This document shows positions 34,951 through 42,683 of a DNA stretch of 64,000 nucleotides, piece by piece. Source of the DNA: Elusimicrobiaceae bacterium (GTDB lineage: Bacteria; Elusimicrobiota; Elusimicrobia; Elusimicrobiales; Elusimicrobiaceae); NCBI GenBank assembly GCA_017475405.1, contig JAFVFN010000015.1, positions 1 through 64,000 on the forward strand, written 5' to 3'. Every line of letters starts with the position of its first letter. Positions within the stretch are counted from its first letter, which is position 1. A model generated the notes under the pieces. That model did not search any database. It saw nothing but the letters and a program-made list of their open reading frames with translations, and had not been told where the DNA came from. The position numbers and the translations under genes were made by a program.

Positions 34951-35868
34951 ATGAAATTTAGCAGTTTTGCAGATTTAATTAACCAAGTCAAAGGCAAATC
35001 CAACCGGGTCGTAGTTCCGGGTGCCAATAACAAAGAAGCCCTGACCGCTATTAAAATGGCTGATGAAAACGGACTGATTTCTCATGGGATTTTGATTGGT
35101 CCCTTGGCGGCGGTCAAAGAGATGGTTAAAAATGTCGGCTTAAACGAAAGTAAATTTGAGTTTATTGATTGTGAAGATGTGCCCACGATGTGCAAACTGG
35201 CTGTAGATCAGATTTTGGCTGGCAAGGGCGACTTTTTGATTAAAGGGCTTGTAGATACCAAATACTACATGAAAGCTATTTTAAATAAAGAAGCCCACCT
35301 GGTACCGGAGGGGGCGCTCCTGTCACACTTTGTACTTTTTAGCACGCCCAAATACAAAAAACCGTTTGCCGTAACAGATTCGGCCGTGGTAATTGCACCT
35401 ACGCTTGAGCAAAAAGTAAAAATCGTGCAAAACGCGGTTAGTACCATGCACAAACTGGGACTGGAAAATCCCAAAGTGGCGTGTGTATGTCCCGTTGAAA
35501 AAGTAAACGAAAAAATCCCCAGCACCGTAGACGCTGCTGCGCTGGAACAAATGAATAAGGACGGGAAAATCACCGGATGTGTGGTGGAAGGCCCGTATGA
35601 TTTTTACATTTCTATGTCTGCGCAGCGTGCGGCTGAAAAGGGCATTAAAGACAAACAGGTTGCCGGAGACGCCGATATTTTGATGCTACCTGATCTGGAT
35701 GCAGCAAACCCGTTATATAAGGCACTGGCATTTTTTGGGGCCGATATGGAAGCGGCAGCTGTACTGGTAGGGCCGAAAATCCCGGTCATTTTGCCGTCTC
35801 GTGCTGATGATCCGAAAGTAAAACTTAACGCTATTGCATTGTGCTCTTTTTTAAAGGACGCTAAATAA
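34951..35868 (+). CDS. ptb: Phosphate butyryltransferase
   Basis: 305 aa, phosphate acyltransferase family. VVVPGANNKEALTAIK near residue 20-35, DFLIKGLVDTKYYMKA near 95, LSHFVLF near 125 and VVEGPYDFYISMS near 210. It makes acyl-phosphate from acyl-CoA for butyrate kinase, giving one ATP by substrate-level phosphorylation. It starts 31 nt after buk and ends with a strong terminator. Confidence 0.92.
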   Translation: MKFSSFADLINQVKGKSNRVVVPGANNKEALTAIKMADENGLISHGILIGPLAAVKEMVKNVGLNESKFEFIDCEDVPTMCKLAVDQILAGKGDFLIKGLVDTKYYMKAILNKEAHLVPEGALLSHFVLFSTPKYKKPFAVTDSAVVIAPTLEQKVKIVQNAVSTMHKLGLENPKVACVCPVEKVNEKIPSTVDAAALEQMNKDGKITGCVVEGPYDFYISMSAQRAAEKGIKDKQVAGDADILMLPDLDAANPLYKALAFFGADMEAAAVLVGPKIPVILPSRADDPKVKLNAIALCSFLKDAK

Positions 35869-35874
35869 AATACG

Positions 35875-35900
35875 AAAGGGCGGGAGTAATCCCGCCCTTT
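35875..35900 (+). terminator. Terminator after ptb
   Basis: 11-bp perfect GC-rich stem AAAGGGCGGGA/TCCCGCCCTTT with loop GTAA. It lies 7 nt after the ptb stop and 11 nt before the M23 peptidase start, so the next gene's ribosome site is poor or embedded in it. Confidence 0.75.
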
Positions 35901-35910
35901 AACAGAAACT

Positions 35911-37191
35911 ATGAAAGAAAAATTCCTTTCTTTTTTGCAACGCCATTACCTGCGCTATCACGATGTACTGTTTTATATCCTGGTACTATGTGTGATCGGG
36001 GTAAGCACCTATTTGGCTTTGCAGGTAACCAAAGAATATCGTTTGCGCGAACAGGAGATTACCGAGGCTCAGCGGGAGATCCCGGCCGTGGAGTATTCCA
36101 TTAAAGAAAAACCGATTTATAATGCTTTGAGTGAGTCCGGACTGTCTCGTCAGGAAGTTGCGCAAATCACGGATAAACTGGCTACGGTGGTGAATACACG
36201 GCGTCTACAGCCGCAGGACCTGTATACGTTATCTGTAGAAAACGGACATTTTTTGTTGTTGCTCTTAAAACAGGGTTTTAAACGCTATTATGTGGCCAAT
36301 GTGGATGATTATTTGGTAGCCGGAGTCAGTGAAGTAGCTTTGAGCACACGTATTAAAACGGCTGCCGGGACCGTGTATAAGGCGTTGTCCACTAGTATGC
36401 TTGCCGACGGACTTACCTGGCCGCTTGTTTTGGATTTTACGGACGCGTTTTCCTGGACAGTGGACTTTAATACCGATACTCGCAATGGCGATGAGTATGC
36501 CGCTTTATGGGAAGAGAATTTTGCTCCGTCCGGTGAGATTGTCAGTCAAGATTTGTTGGCCGCTTCGTATAAGAACGTCAATGAAACCAAACCGACGTAT
36601 GCATTTTATTTTGAAGATGATTTTTACGATGAAACGGGCAAGGTCAGTAAAAAAATGTTCTTAAAGTCTCCGATCAGTTTCCGGGGATACCGGATTTCAT
36701 CTAGTTTTAATCCCAACCGCATGCACCCGATTTTAAAGATCAGACGCCCGCATTTGGGGATTGATTTTGCAGCTCCCATCGGTACTCCCGTACAGGCTGT
36801 GGCCGACGGTACCGTCAAATTTGCCGGTTGGAAAGGCGGGTTTGGCAATTTTGTGGAAATTCGCCATGCCAATGATTATACCACCATGTACGGACACCTC
36901 AAAAGTTTTGGCAAAAACGTCAAAGTAGGCGCTAAAATTAAACAGGGCGCGACTGTGGGATATATCGGAAGTACGGGACTTTCCACGGGACCGCATTTGG
37001 ATTTTCGCATCAAAGAAAAAAACAAGTTCTTGGATTTTCTGAAAATGAAAAACCGCAACTCGGCCGTACGGGACGTACCTACCGAAAAACGGGCCGAGTT
37101 TGACGAACTGGTGCAACTCTATTTGAAAGAATTAAACGCAGCCAAACAGGCGGATGCCAAGCATGCCGCCGCGGAGGACATGCATGAATAA
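35911..37191 (+). CDS. M23-family (LytM-type) peptidoglycan endopeptidase
   Basis: 426 aa. One membrane segment at about 17-37, long periplasmic region, then an M23 domain at about 265-370. Zn ligands in RRPHLGIDFAAP (H..D), the GHL motif (MYGHLKSF) and GPHLDFRI, where the second His of the usual HxH is Asp, a variant that I believe occurs in some M23 proteins. It likely cuts cross-links in the cell wall. The C-terminal end is Ala/Lys-rich. The last codons overlap the next ATG. Confidence 0.88.
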   Translation: MKEKFLSFLQRHYLRYHDVLFYILVLCVIGVSTYLALQVTKEYRLREQEITEAQREIPAVEYSIKEKPIYNALSESGLSRQEVAQITDKLATVVNTRRLQPQDLYTLSVENGHFLLLLLKQGFKRYYVANVDDYLVAGVSEVALSTRIKTAAGTVYKALSTSMLADGLTWPLVLDFTDAFSWTVDFNTDTRNGDEYAALWEENFAPSGEIVSQDLLAASYKNVNETKPTYAFYFEDDFYDETGKVSKKMFLKSPISFRGYRISSSFNPNRMHPILKIRRPHLGIDFAAPIGTPVQAVADGTVKFAGWKGGFGNFVEIRHANDYTTMYGHLKSFGKNVKVGAKIKQGATVGYIGSTGLSTGPHLDFRIKEKNKFLDFLKMKNRNSAVRDVPTEKRAEFDELVQLYLKELNAAKQADAKHAAAEDMHE

Positions 37192-37756
37192 ACAAAAAAA
37201 AATCGCTTTAACAGGAGGTCCGAACAGCGGTAAAACCACTGCTCTGACCATTTTAAAGGAAACTTTTGGTCCGCAGGTAGAACTGGTACGCGAGGCCGCT
37301 ACGATGATTTTTAGCGGCGGGTTCCCGCGGCAGGATAACAGCCCCGCGCATATTGAGGCTGCCCAAAAAATCATTTTTGTGGCTACCCGGGAAATGGAAG
37401 CTTTGGCCGAGGAATATTCCAAGGCTGATCTGATTGTATGTGACCGCGGAACGGTGGACGCAGCCGTGTATTGGCCGGGCGGGGTAGTGGATTTTTTCAA
37501 GGTTATGAATACCTCTTTGGAGAAAGAACTCGCTCGTTACGATGCGGTACTTCATCTGTCGCCGCCCACTAACCCGGATTTTTACCAGTCCACGCATGTG
37601 CGTACGGAAAATTTGGATCAGGCCTTTGAGATTGACCGAAAGATTTTGGATATCTGGAAGGAGCATCCGCACCGGTTAATCGTAGAAGGAAAAGAACATT
37701 TCTTTGAAAAAGCCGAAATTATTAAAGATTTTGTAGAAAAAATTATTAAAGGATAA
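37184..37756 (+). CDS. AAA_28-type small P-loop ATPase, copy 1
   Basis: 190 aa from the ATG at 37184 behind GGAGG. Walker A LTGGPNSGKTTAL near residue 8-20. DRGTVDAAVYWP near 100 and HVRTENLDQAFEIDRKI near 145 are typical of the NadR/TTD14-like AAA_28 family, whose members may be nucleotide or lipid-linked kinases. Substrate unknown. It overlaps the M23 gene by 8 nt and is followed after 4 nt by a close paralogue. Confidence 0.8.
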   Translation: MNKQKKIALTGGPNSGKTTALTILKETFGPQVELVREAATMIFSGGFPRQDNSPAHIEAAQKIIFVATREMEALAEEYSKADLIVCDRGTVDAAVYWPGGVVDFFKVMNTSLEKELARYDAVLHLSPPTNPDFYQSTHVRTENLDQAFEIDRKILDIWKEHPHRLIVEGKEHFFEKAEIIKDFVEKIIKG

Positions 37757-37760
37757 CACT

Positions 37761-38321
37761 ATGAAAAAAATCGTTTTAACAGGCGGACCCAGCGGCGGTA
37801 AAACCACGGCTCTGTCTATCTTAAAAGAAACTTTTGGCAAGAAAATTTCCCTTGTGCAGGAAGCGGCTACACTTATTTACAGCGGCGGGTTCCCGCGTAC
37901 GGATAACTCTCCGGTGCATATCGTACATGCCCAGAAAATTATTTTCTATACGGTTAAACAGTTAGAAGAACTGGCTGAAAAAACCTCGGACGCCTCGGTC
38001 ATGGTATGTGACCGCGGTACGATTGACGGAGCCGTGTATTGGCCGTACGGATCGGAAGATTTTTTCAAAAATATGGAGTCTTCTTTGGAAGCGGAACTGG
38101 CGCGCTATGACGCCGTGATCCACCTCTCTCCGCCGCCGGAGAAAGATTATTACCAGGCCACCAATGTGCGCACGGAAAACCTGCAACAGGCCTTTGAAAT
38201 TGACGATAAAATTTTAGATATTTGGTCCAAGCATCCCAACCGTTTGGTTGTTCCGCGAGAAAAACATTATTTTGAAAAAGCGGAAATTATTAAGAACTTT
38301 GTTGAAAATTTAATCAAATAG
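37761..38321 (+). CDS. AAA_28-type small P-loop ATPase, copy 2
   Basis: 186 aa, clearly a tandem duplicate of the previous gene: LTGGPSGGKTTALSILKETF, SGGFPRTDNSP, CDRGTIDGAVYWP and NVRTENLQQAFEIDDKILDI occur in the same order and spacing. Residues around the putative substrate pocket are conserved between the copies, so functional divergence is not obvious. Own ribosome site AAAGGATAACACT. Confidence 0.8.
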   Translation: MKKIVLTGGPSGGKTTALSILKETFGKKISLVQEAATLIYSGGFPRTDNSPVHIVHAQKIIFYTVKQLEELAEKTSDASVMVCDRGTIDGAVYWPYGSEDFFKNMESSLEAELARYDAVIHLSPPPEKDYYQATNVRTENLQQAFEIDDKILDIWSKHPNRLVVPREKHYFEKAEIIKNFVENLIK

Positions 38322-38336
38322 GAGTGTTGTTGTATT

Positions 38337-38708
38337 ATGATTTGGAATCCCTTTAAGAAAAAAGAGGCTCCGGCCTCTAGTGACGGTAAAAGTTCAATTA
38401 CCGATAAACTGGAGAAAGAAATTGACGCTTTGCCGGATGCATTTAAAAGCAAATTAAAAGATCCGACCATTAAAGAGCGTTTTATGAGTATCGCTCGGCG
38501 TATGGAAGCTGACGGTGTGAACTTTAAGAGTATACGCCAGATGAAAAAATGGATGAAAGACCATGAGGCCGAACTGCGAGCCGAAGGTAACCCGGAGCAG
38601 CATCACATAGAAACCGTGGTGCATGAAGGACCGCGTATCGGACGCAATGATCCGTGTCCGTGCGGCAGCGGCAAGAAGTATAAGAAGTGCTGCGGTGCCG
38701 GAAAGTAA
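38337..38708 (+). CDS. SEC-C motif protein
   Basis: 123 aa. Charged helical N-terminal half, then the C-terminal zinc motif [18 protein letters not shown] (CxC..CC), as at the end of SecA and in many small proteins. Function not known; such tails bind Zn and often ribosomes or SecB-like partners. AGGAGTGTTG site. Last gene of this run. Confidence 0.85.
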   Translation: MIWNPFKKKEAPASSDGKSSITDKLEKEIDALPDAFKSKLKDPTIKERFMSIARRMEADGVNFKSIRQMKKWMKDHEAELRAEGNPEQHHIETVVHEGPRIGRNDPCPCGSGKKYKKCCGAGK

Positions 38709-38730
38709 CTTCAAATAACTCTGTTTTGGT

Positions 38731-38780
38731 AATTCCTCTTTATTATTCTTGATGCATGAATATGATAATAAAGAGGAATT
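38731..38780. repeat. 16-bp inverted repeat between SEC-C gene and pilin 7
   Basis: AATTCCTCTTTATTAT and its exact complement ATAATAAAGAGGAATT are separated by 18 nt. There is no clear U-run in either direction, so it may be a weak bidirectional terminator of two convergent genes or an mRNA-stabilising hairpin. Confidence 0.55.
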
Positions 38781-38797
38781 CTAATATTTCCTATATA

Positions 38798-39304
38798 TTA
38801 GTTTTTGTATCTCCAAATTAAATGTGTGGTTCTGTCAGTAGGATTCTCATCTTTTGTTTCTTGTTTGCATACTTTGCTTTCAATGGTATTTTTGTTTGTG
38901 TCAAAGGTTAAGCACACTTTTTTTTGAGCGTTATTTGTCGCATGTGCATAATGTATTTGATATCCTATCTTACCCGTTGCACAGTATGTTTGAATTGTAC
39001 TCAATTGACACTTTCCCCAGGGAAAGTGTCGTTCTACTACCCCTTCTAATTCGTTCTCTGATGGAGACCAATCTCCGGGAGTATCAACGTCCAATGTTTC
39101 AAATGTTGAGGCATATGCTCCATTGGCTAAGTAATAGGATTCTTGGGCATTTACAATGCTTGTAACTAATGATTTCAGTGTTGCATACCTGCTTTTGGTA
39201 ACAGCTACTTGGTATTGCGGTACAGCTGCGGCTGCCAAGATGCCTATAATCAAGACGACAACTAATAATTCGATGAGTGTAAACGCTTGCTTATTTGGTT
39301 TCAT
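38798..39304 (-). CDS. Type IV pilin-like protein 7
   Basis: 168-aa prepilin, leader MKPNKQA, then [20 protein letters not shown], with Ala at -1. SYYLANGAYASTFETLDVDTPG is the shared segment. Four Cys in the variable domain, ending RTTHLIWRYKN, similar in tail style to pilin 5. Ribosome site AAGGAGAAAAT. It lies behind leader L5. Confidence 0.88.
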   Translation of the reverse strand: MKPNKQAFTLIELLVVVLIIGILAAAAVPQYQVAVTKSRYATLKSLVTSIVNAQESYYLANGAYASTFETLDVDTPGDWSPSENELEGVVERHFPWGKCQLSTIQTYCATGKIGYQIHYAHATNNAQKKVCLTFDTNKNTIESKVCKQETKDENPTDRTTHLIWRYKN

Positions 39305-39538
39305 ATTTTCTCCTTACAATCTTCTGTTATAAAACCAACTAAAACGGCTGCCGCTTTTGAGCCAATAGAAGTAACCCAATCACAACAGCCGTAGCTTACC
39401 GCAAGCGGTAAACGTTTGGCACAAAATAATTGGGTAATTAGTCCACTTATTTTGTACCTAAAGCGGCTGTTTTTGGACTTCTATTGTGCTCTTGCGAGCT
39501 CTCCGTTTCTTAAACGGTTCCAAAAACAGATAAATTGT
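39305..39538 (-). ncRNA. Structured pilin leader RNA, copy L5
   Basis: Extended -10 TGT-TATAAT (39545-39550). P1 CUGUUUUUGG (39520-39529)/CCAAAAACAG (39467-39476). Hairpins CCGUUU/AAACGG and GCUC/GAGC inside it. Pseudoknot CAAUAGAAGU (39477-39486) with ACUUCUAUUG (39363-39372). Stem GGUACAAAAUAA/UUAUUUUGUGCC. Hairpin UUACCGC/GCGGUAA. Final stem ACGGCUG/CAGCCGU (39386-39392 with 39344-39350), then UUUU. Confidence 0.75.
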
Positions 39539-39602
39539 ACTTACATTATAACAAAAATACTCCACGATGTGTGGAGTATTTTAGGAAATATTTTAAGCCA
39601 GT

Positions 39603-40103
39603 TTATTTAGCGGCTTGTGCTACGCTAGCAGTCTCGCTACTAATGTTTGTAGCCGTATCAGGCGATTCTTCTATTTGGGGCGGGAATAATTCGTCTGCCA
39701 TTTTTTCGGCATAGGCACGGGCTGTATTATAATCTGAGGCAGCCTGTATAAACTGTGCCGTGGGGCGGTTGGTTTCCACATTTTTAGCCATTTCCAGTTC
39801 CAGGATGGCTTTTTTTAAGTGGAAATCTTCCAAGGCAAGCCATAATTTAATATGGTTAACCAGTCGGTCTTTTTCCTCATTGACTACTACCGGGCAAGAC
39901 TGTAAGGCTTGGCTTAAAATACCCAGTTCACGTACGGCCCCTTCGCGGTCTGTATGAGAAAAAATAGGGTTTTCTGTGTTAAGTTCAGGTACGGATACGG
40001 CGGCTGCACGTACCGTAGAGTGATCGGGCAGGTAAATATTCCCTACGATCATTCCACCGCCAAATAACAGGGCCATTGTTAAGAAATAAAGGATATATTT
40101 CAT
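39603..40103 (-). CDS. Membrane-anchored protein of unknown function
   Basis: 166 aa. One N-terminal membrane segment (about 3-24), then a predicted helical extracytoplasmic domain rich in Glu, Ala and Leu (LGILSQALQS, ALEDFHLKKAILELEMAK) and an acidic, Ser/Thr-rich end. No family recognised. It starts 4 nt after the yajQ stop, so the two are probably one operon. Confidence 0.65.
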   Translation of the reverse strand: MKYILYFLTMALLFGGGMIVGNIYLPDHSTVRAAAVSVPELNTENPIFSHTDREGAVRELGILSQALQSCPVVVNEEKDRLVNHIKLWLALEDFHLKKAILELEMAKNVETNRPTAQFIQAASDYNTARAYAEKMADELFPPQIEESPDTATNISSETASVAQAAK

Positions 40104-40107
40104 ATAT

Positions 40108-40602
40108 TTAGCGGTAATTGGTAAATTGCAGCTCTACCCCAAACTCGTTCCCTTTCAAGAGGGCAATGACGGCTTGCAATTCATCTTTAGATTTAGAAGA
40201 TACGCGCAGTTGGTCACCCTGAATAGACGCAGAAACTTTCAGCTTTGCGTCTTTAATGGTTTTGGTAATTTCTTTGGCTTTGTCTGCCGGGATACCCTGC
40301 TGAATTTTGACCGTTTGTTTAGCGTTACCGCCTAAAGCAGCTTCAATTTTTTGCGGCTGTAAATTTTTAAGCGCAATGCCGCGTTTGGCCATACGGGTAA
40401 AGATAATGTCGCGCAAGGTATTTACTTTGTATTCGTCTGAAGAGGCCAATTTGAGCTCGTTGTCTTTTTGCACCAGTTCAATGGAAGAGTTTGTTCCTTT
40501 AAAATCATACCGGTTTGTGATTTCTTTATTGGCGGCGGATACGGCTTCGCTGATAATATTGAGATCTACTTTAGATACTACATCAAAACTATAATCTGCC
40601 AT
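40108..40602 (-). CDS. yajQ: YajQ-family nucleotide/c-di-GMP-binding protein
   Basis: 164 aa, full length. Begins MADYSFDVVSKVDLNIISEA, with ITNRYDFKGTNSSIEL (about 30-45) and a C-terminal LRVSSKSKDELQAVI, VELQFTNYR. Two ferredoxin-like domains bind nucleotides; some homologues bind c-di-GMP. AGGAGTACAAATT site. A c-di-GMP reader could be relevant to pilus control, but no direct link is visible. Confidence 0.93.
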   Translation of the reverse strand: MADYSFDVVSKVDLNIISEAVSAANKEITNRYDFKGTNSSIELVQKDNELKLASSDEYKVNTLRDIIFTRMAKRGIALKNLQPQKIEAALGGNAKQTVKIQQGIPADKAKEITKTIKDAKLKVSASIQGDQLRVSSKSKDELQAVIALLKGNEFGVELQFTNYR

Positions 40603-40710
40603 AATTTGTACTCCTGATAAATGGGTTTATTTTCCTACATTATACTTTTTTTGTACAATAAAGATAAGGCAAGCGCGGTGCTTGTCAAATTTAAGGAGGA
40701 AGTACGTATC

Positions 40711-40743
40711 GTGCTGGCGGGGAAACCCGTATACTTACTATGA
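40711..40743 (+). promoter_or_regulatory. Short upstream ORF (leader peptide) of the nucleoside transporter
   Basis: A strong AAGGAGGA (40693-40700) is about 40 nt before the transporter ATG, too far to serve it. It instead precedes GTG at 40711, opening a 10-codon frame MLAGKPVYLL that ends TGA at 40741-40743, overlapping the transporter start as ATGA. The arrangement suggests translational coupling or attenuation. Confidence 0.5.
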
Positions 40744-42038
40744 ACATCAAAATTCGTTTGACGGTAATGAACTTTCTGGAATTTGCCGTATGGGGTGCCT
40801 ATTTAACGTCTATGGGCATCTTCTTGGCAGGTGCCGGGTTTGCTGATAAAATTGGTTGGTTTTATGCGACACAAGGTTTTGTGTCTCTTTTTATGCCTGC
40901 GGTCATCGGTATCGTAGCAGACCGGTGGGTACCGGCTCAAAAAATGTTGGCTTTGTGTCACCTGTTGGCGGCTGCTTTTATGGCGGGGGCTGCCTGGTTC
41001 GGTTCACAGGCTAATATTTGTTTCTGCAGTCTGTTTACCTGCTACACGTTAAGTGTAGCTTTCTATATGCCTACGTTGGCACTGTCTAACTCCGTAGCTT
41101 ATACGGCTCTTCGCCAACAAAATTTAGATACGGTCAAATGTTTTCCGCCGATTCGTGTATTTGGCACGATTGGGTTTATTATTGCCATGTGGACCACAAA
41201 CTTTGCTCACTTTGCCGGTTCGTTTACACAGTGGTATTTCTCGGCCATTTTAGGCGTGATCTTGGGACTTTATTGTTTTACCCTGCCCAACTGCCCGACC
41301 AATACTGAAAAAGCCCGCACATTGGGCGAAGCGTTGGGGCTCAAAGCTTTTGCTCTTTTTAAAGAAAAAAAAATGGCTGTGTTCTTTATTTTCTCCATGC
41401 TGTTGGGGATGTCCTTGCAAATTACCAACGGGTTTGCTGGTCCGTTTATTACTGGGTTTAACTCATTGGCCGGTTATACGGGTTCTTGGGGAGCCAATAA
41501 CGCTACGGCGCTCATTTCACTCTCTCAGATTTCCGAAACCCTGTGTATTTTGCTTATTCCGTTCTTCTTAAAACGTTACGGTATCAAGAAAGTCATGTTA
41601 ATCAGTATGTTGGCTTGGGTGCTGCGCTTCGGGCTCTTGGGCGTAGGCAACCCGTCTACAGCGGTCGGTATCTTAATGCTTATTGCGTCCATGATTATCT
41701 ACGGGGTGGCGTTTGACTTCTTTAATATTTCCGGTTCGTTATACGTGGACCAAGAAACCGATCCCTCTATCCGTTCCTCTGCGCAGGGTGTATTTATGTT
41801 GATGACCAACGGGTTTGGCGCTGCCATCGGTTCCTTAGCTGCCCAGAAAGTCATTAACTGCTTGGTCAATGTGCATTTGGATCCGTCCAAGATGGTGGAC
41901 GGTGTTTATCCACTTAATATTTCTGAGCAGATTATGGCGGGTTGGAGTGAGAGCTGGTTTGTGTTTGCCGGGTTCTCACTTGTAGTAGCTGTGTTGTTTG
42001 CCTGGCTGTTTAAATATAAGCATGTAGCACAAAATTAA
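40740..42038 (+). CDS. Nucleoside transporter, MFS (NupG/XapB-like)
   Basis: 432 aa with about twelve membrane helices. FLEFAVWGAYLTSMGIFL at the N-terminus and GIVADRWVPAQKML (about 57-70, the DRW loop typical of the nucleoside:H+ symporter family) place it there. Likely imports nucleosides with protons. It could use nucleosides released by the periplasmic 5'-nucleotidase, though the genes are 30 kb apart. No ribosome site of its own. Confidence 0.85.
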   Translation: MNIKIRLTVMNFLEFAVWGAYLTSMGIFLAGAGFADKIGWFYATQGFVSLFMPAVIGIVADRWVPAQKMLALCHLLAAAFMAGAAWFGSQANICFCSLFTCYTLSVAFYMPTLALSNSVAYTALRQQNLDTVKCFPPIRVFGTIGFIIAMWTTNFAHFAGSFTQWYFSAILGVILGLYCFTLPNCPTNTEKARTLGEALGLKAFALFKEKKMAVFFIFSMLLGMSLQITNGFAGPFITGFNSLAGYTGSWGANNATALISLSQISETLCILLIPFFLKRYGIKKVMLISMLAWVLRFGLLGVGNPSTAVGILMLIASMIIYGVAFDFFNISGSLYVDQETDPSIRSSAQGVFMLMTNGFGAAIGSLAAQKVINCLVNVHLDPSKMVDGVYPLNISEQIMAGWSESWFVFAGFSLVVAVLFAWLFKYKHVAQN

Positions 42039-42056
42039 TCTAAGTTGTCGTTTTAA

Positions 42057-42094
42057 AACTCCCTTACTTGAAGTTTTAAGTAGGGGAGTTTTTT
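42057..42094 (+). terminator. Terminator after the nucleoside transporter
   Basis: Stem ACTCCCTTACTT/AAGTAGGGGAGT with loop GAAGTTTT, followed by TTTTTTGTC. It separates the transporter from the pilin 8 promoter, which begins about 10 nt later. Confidence 0.85.
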
Positions 42095-42109
42095 GTCACG
42101 AAATTTCGC

Positions 42110-42137
42110 TTGACGCGTTTTTTTTTTTTGATATTCT
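42110..42137 (+). promoter_or_regulatory. Poly-T spacer promoter, copy C
   Basis: TTGACG (42110-42115), CG, T12, GA, TATTCT (42132-42137), 16-bp spacer, preceded by AAATTTCGC. Then CTCTTTATAA and AAGGAGAGAATC before the ATG. Confidence 0.7.
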
Positions 42138-42173
42138 CTCTTTATAAGTAAAAAAATATATAAGGAGAGAATC

Positions 42174-42683
42174 ATGGTTCAACATAAACAAGCATTTACG
42201 CTCATAGAGCTTTTGGTGGTAGTGTTAATTATAGGAATCTTGGCCTCTGTAGCTTTGCCGCAGTATAAGTTAGCAGTGGCAAAAAGTCGTTATGCCACGT
42301 TCATGGATTTGACGCACAGTATTAAAAATGCGCAAGAGGTATATTATTTGGCAAATGGACAGTATGCAGAAACCTTTGATGAGTTAGATGTTTCTTTGCC
42401 GGGAGGATATACGGTAGATTCTGACAATAGATCTCGCGCTGAAAATGAACAACGCCACGAGATCGTTAGTATGCTCAATTTAAATGATGGATTTGCTAGG
42501 GTTTCTGTTGGAAAAAAAGGTGAATGTTCAAGCTATAGTGTATTTTTTAATCATTCAAATTTTGCAAATAAAACGATGTGTCATATTTCTGAAAAGAATG
42601 ATTGTCGTAAATCTTTTGAGCACAAAATATGTAAAAGTTTAGGAGGTACTATGAGAGATGATTACTCGTATTGGTTAAATTAG
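42174..42683 (+). CDS. Type IV pilin-like protein 8
   Basis: 169-aa prepilin, leader MVQHKQA, then [42 protein letters not shown], then a variable part with four Cys and the tail [10 protein letters not shown] shared with pilin 4. Its stop codon overlaps the stop of the convergent uvrC gene, which takes its TAA from inside the pilin 3' end. Confidence 0.88.
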   Translation: MVQHKQAFTLIELLVVVLIIGILASVALPQYKLAVAKSRYATFMDLTHSIKNAQEVYYLANGQYAETFDELDVSLPGGYTVDSDNRSRAENEQRHEIVSMLNLNDGFARVSVGKKGECSSYSVFFNHSNFANKTMCHISEKNDCRKSFEHKICKSLGGTMRDDYSYWLN

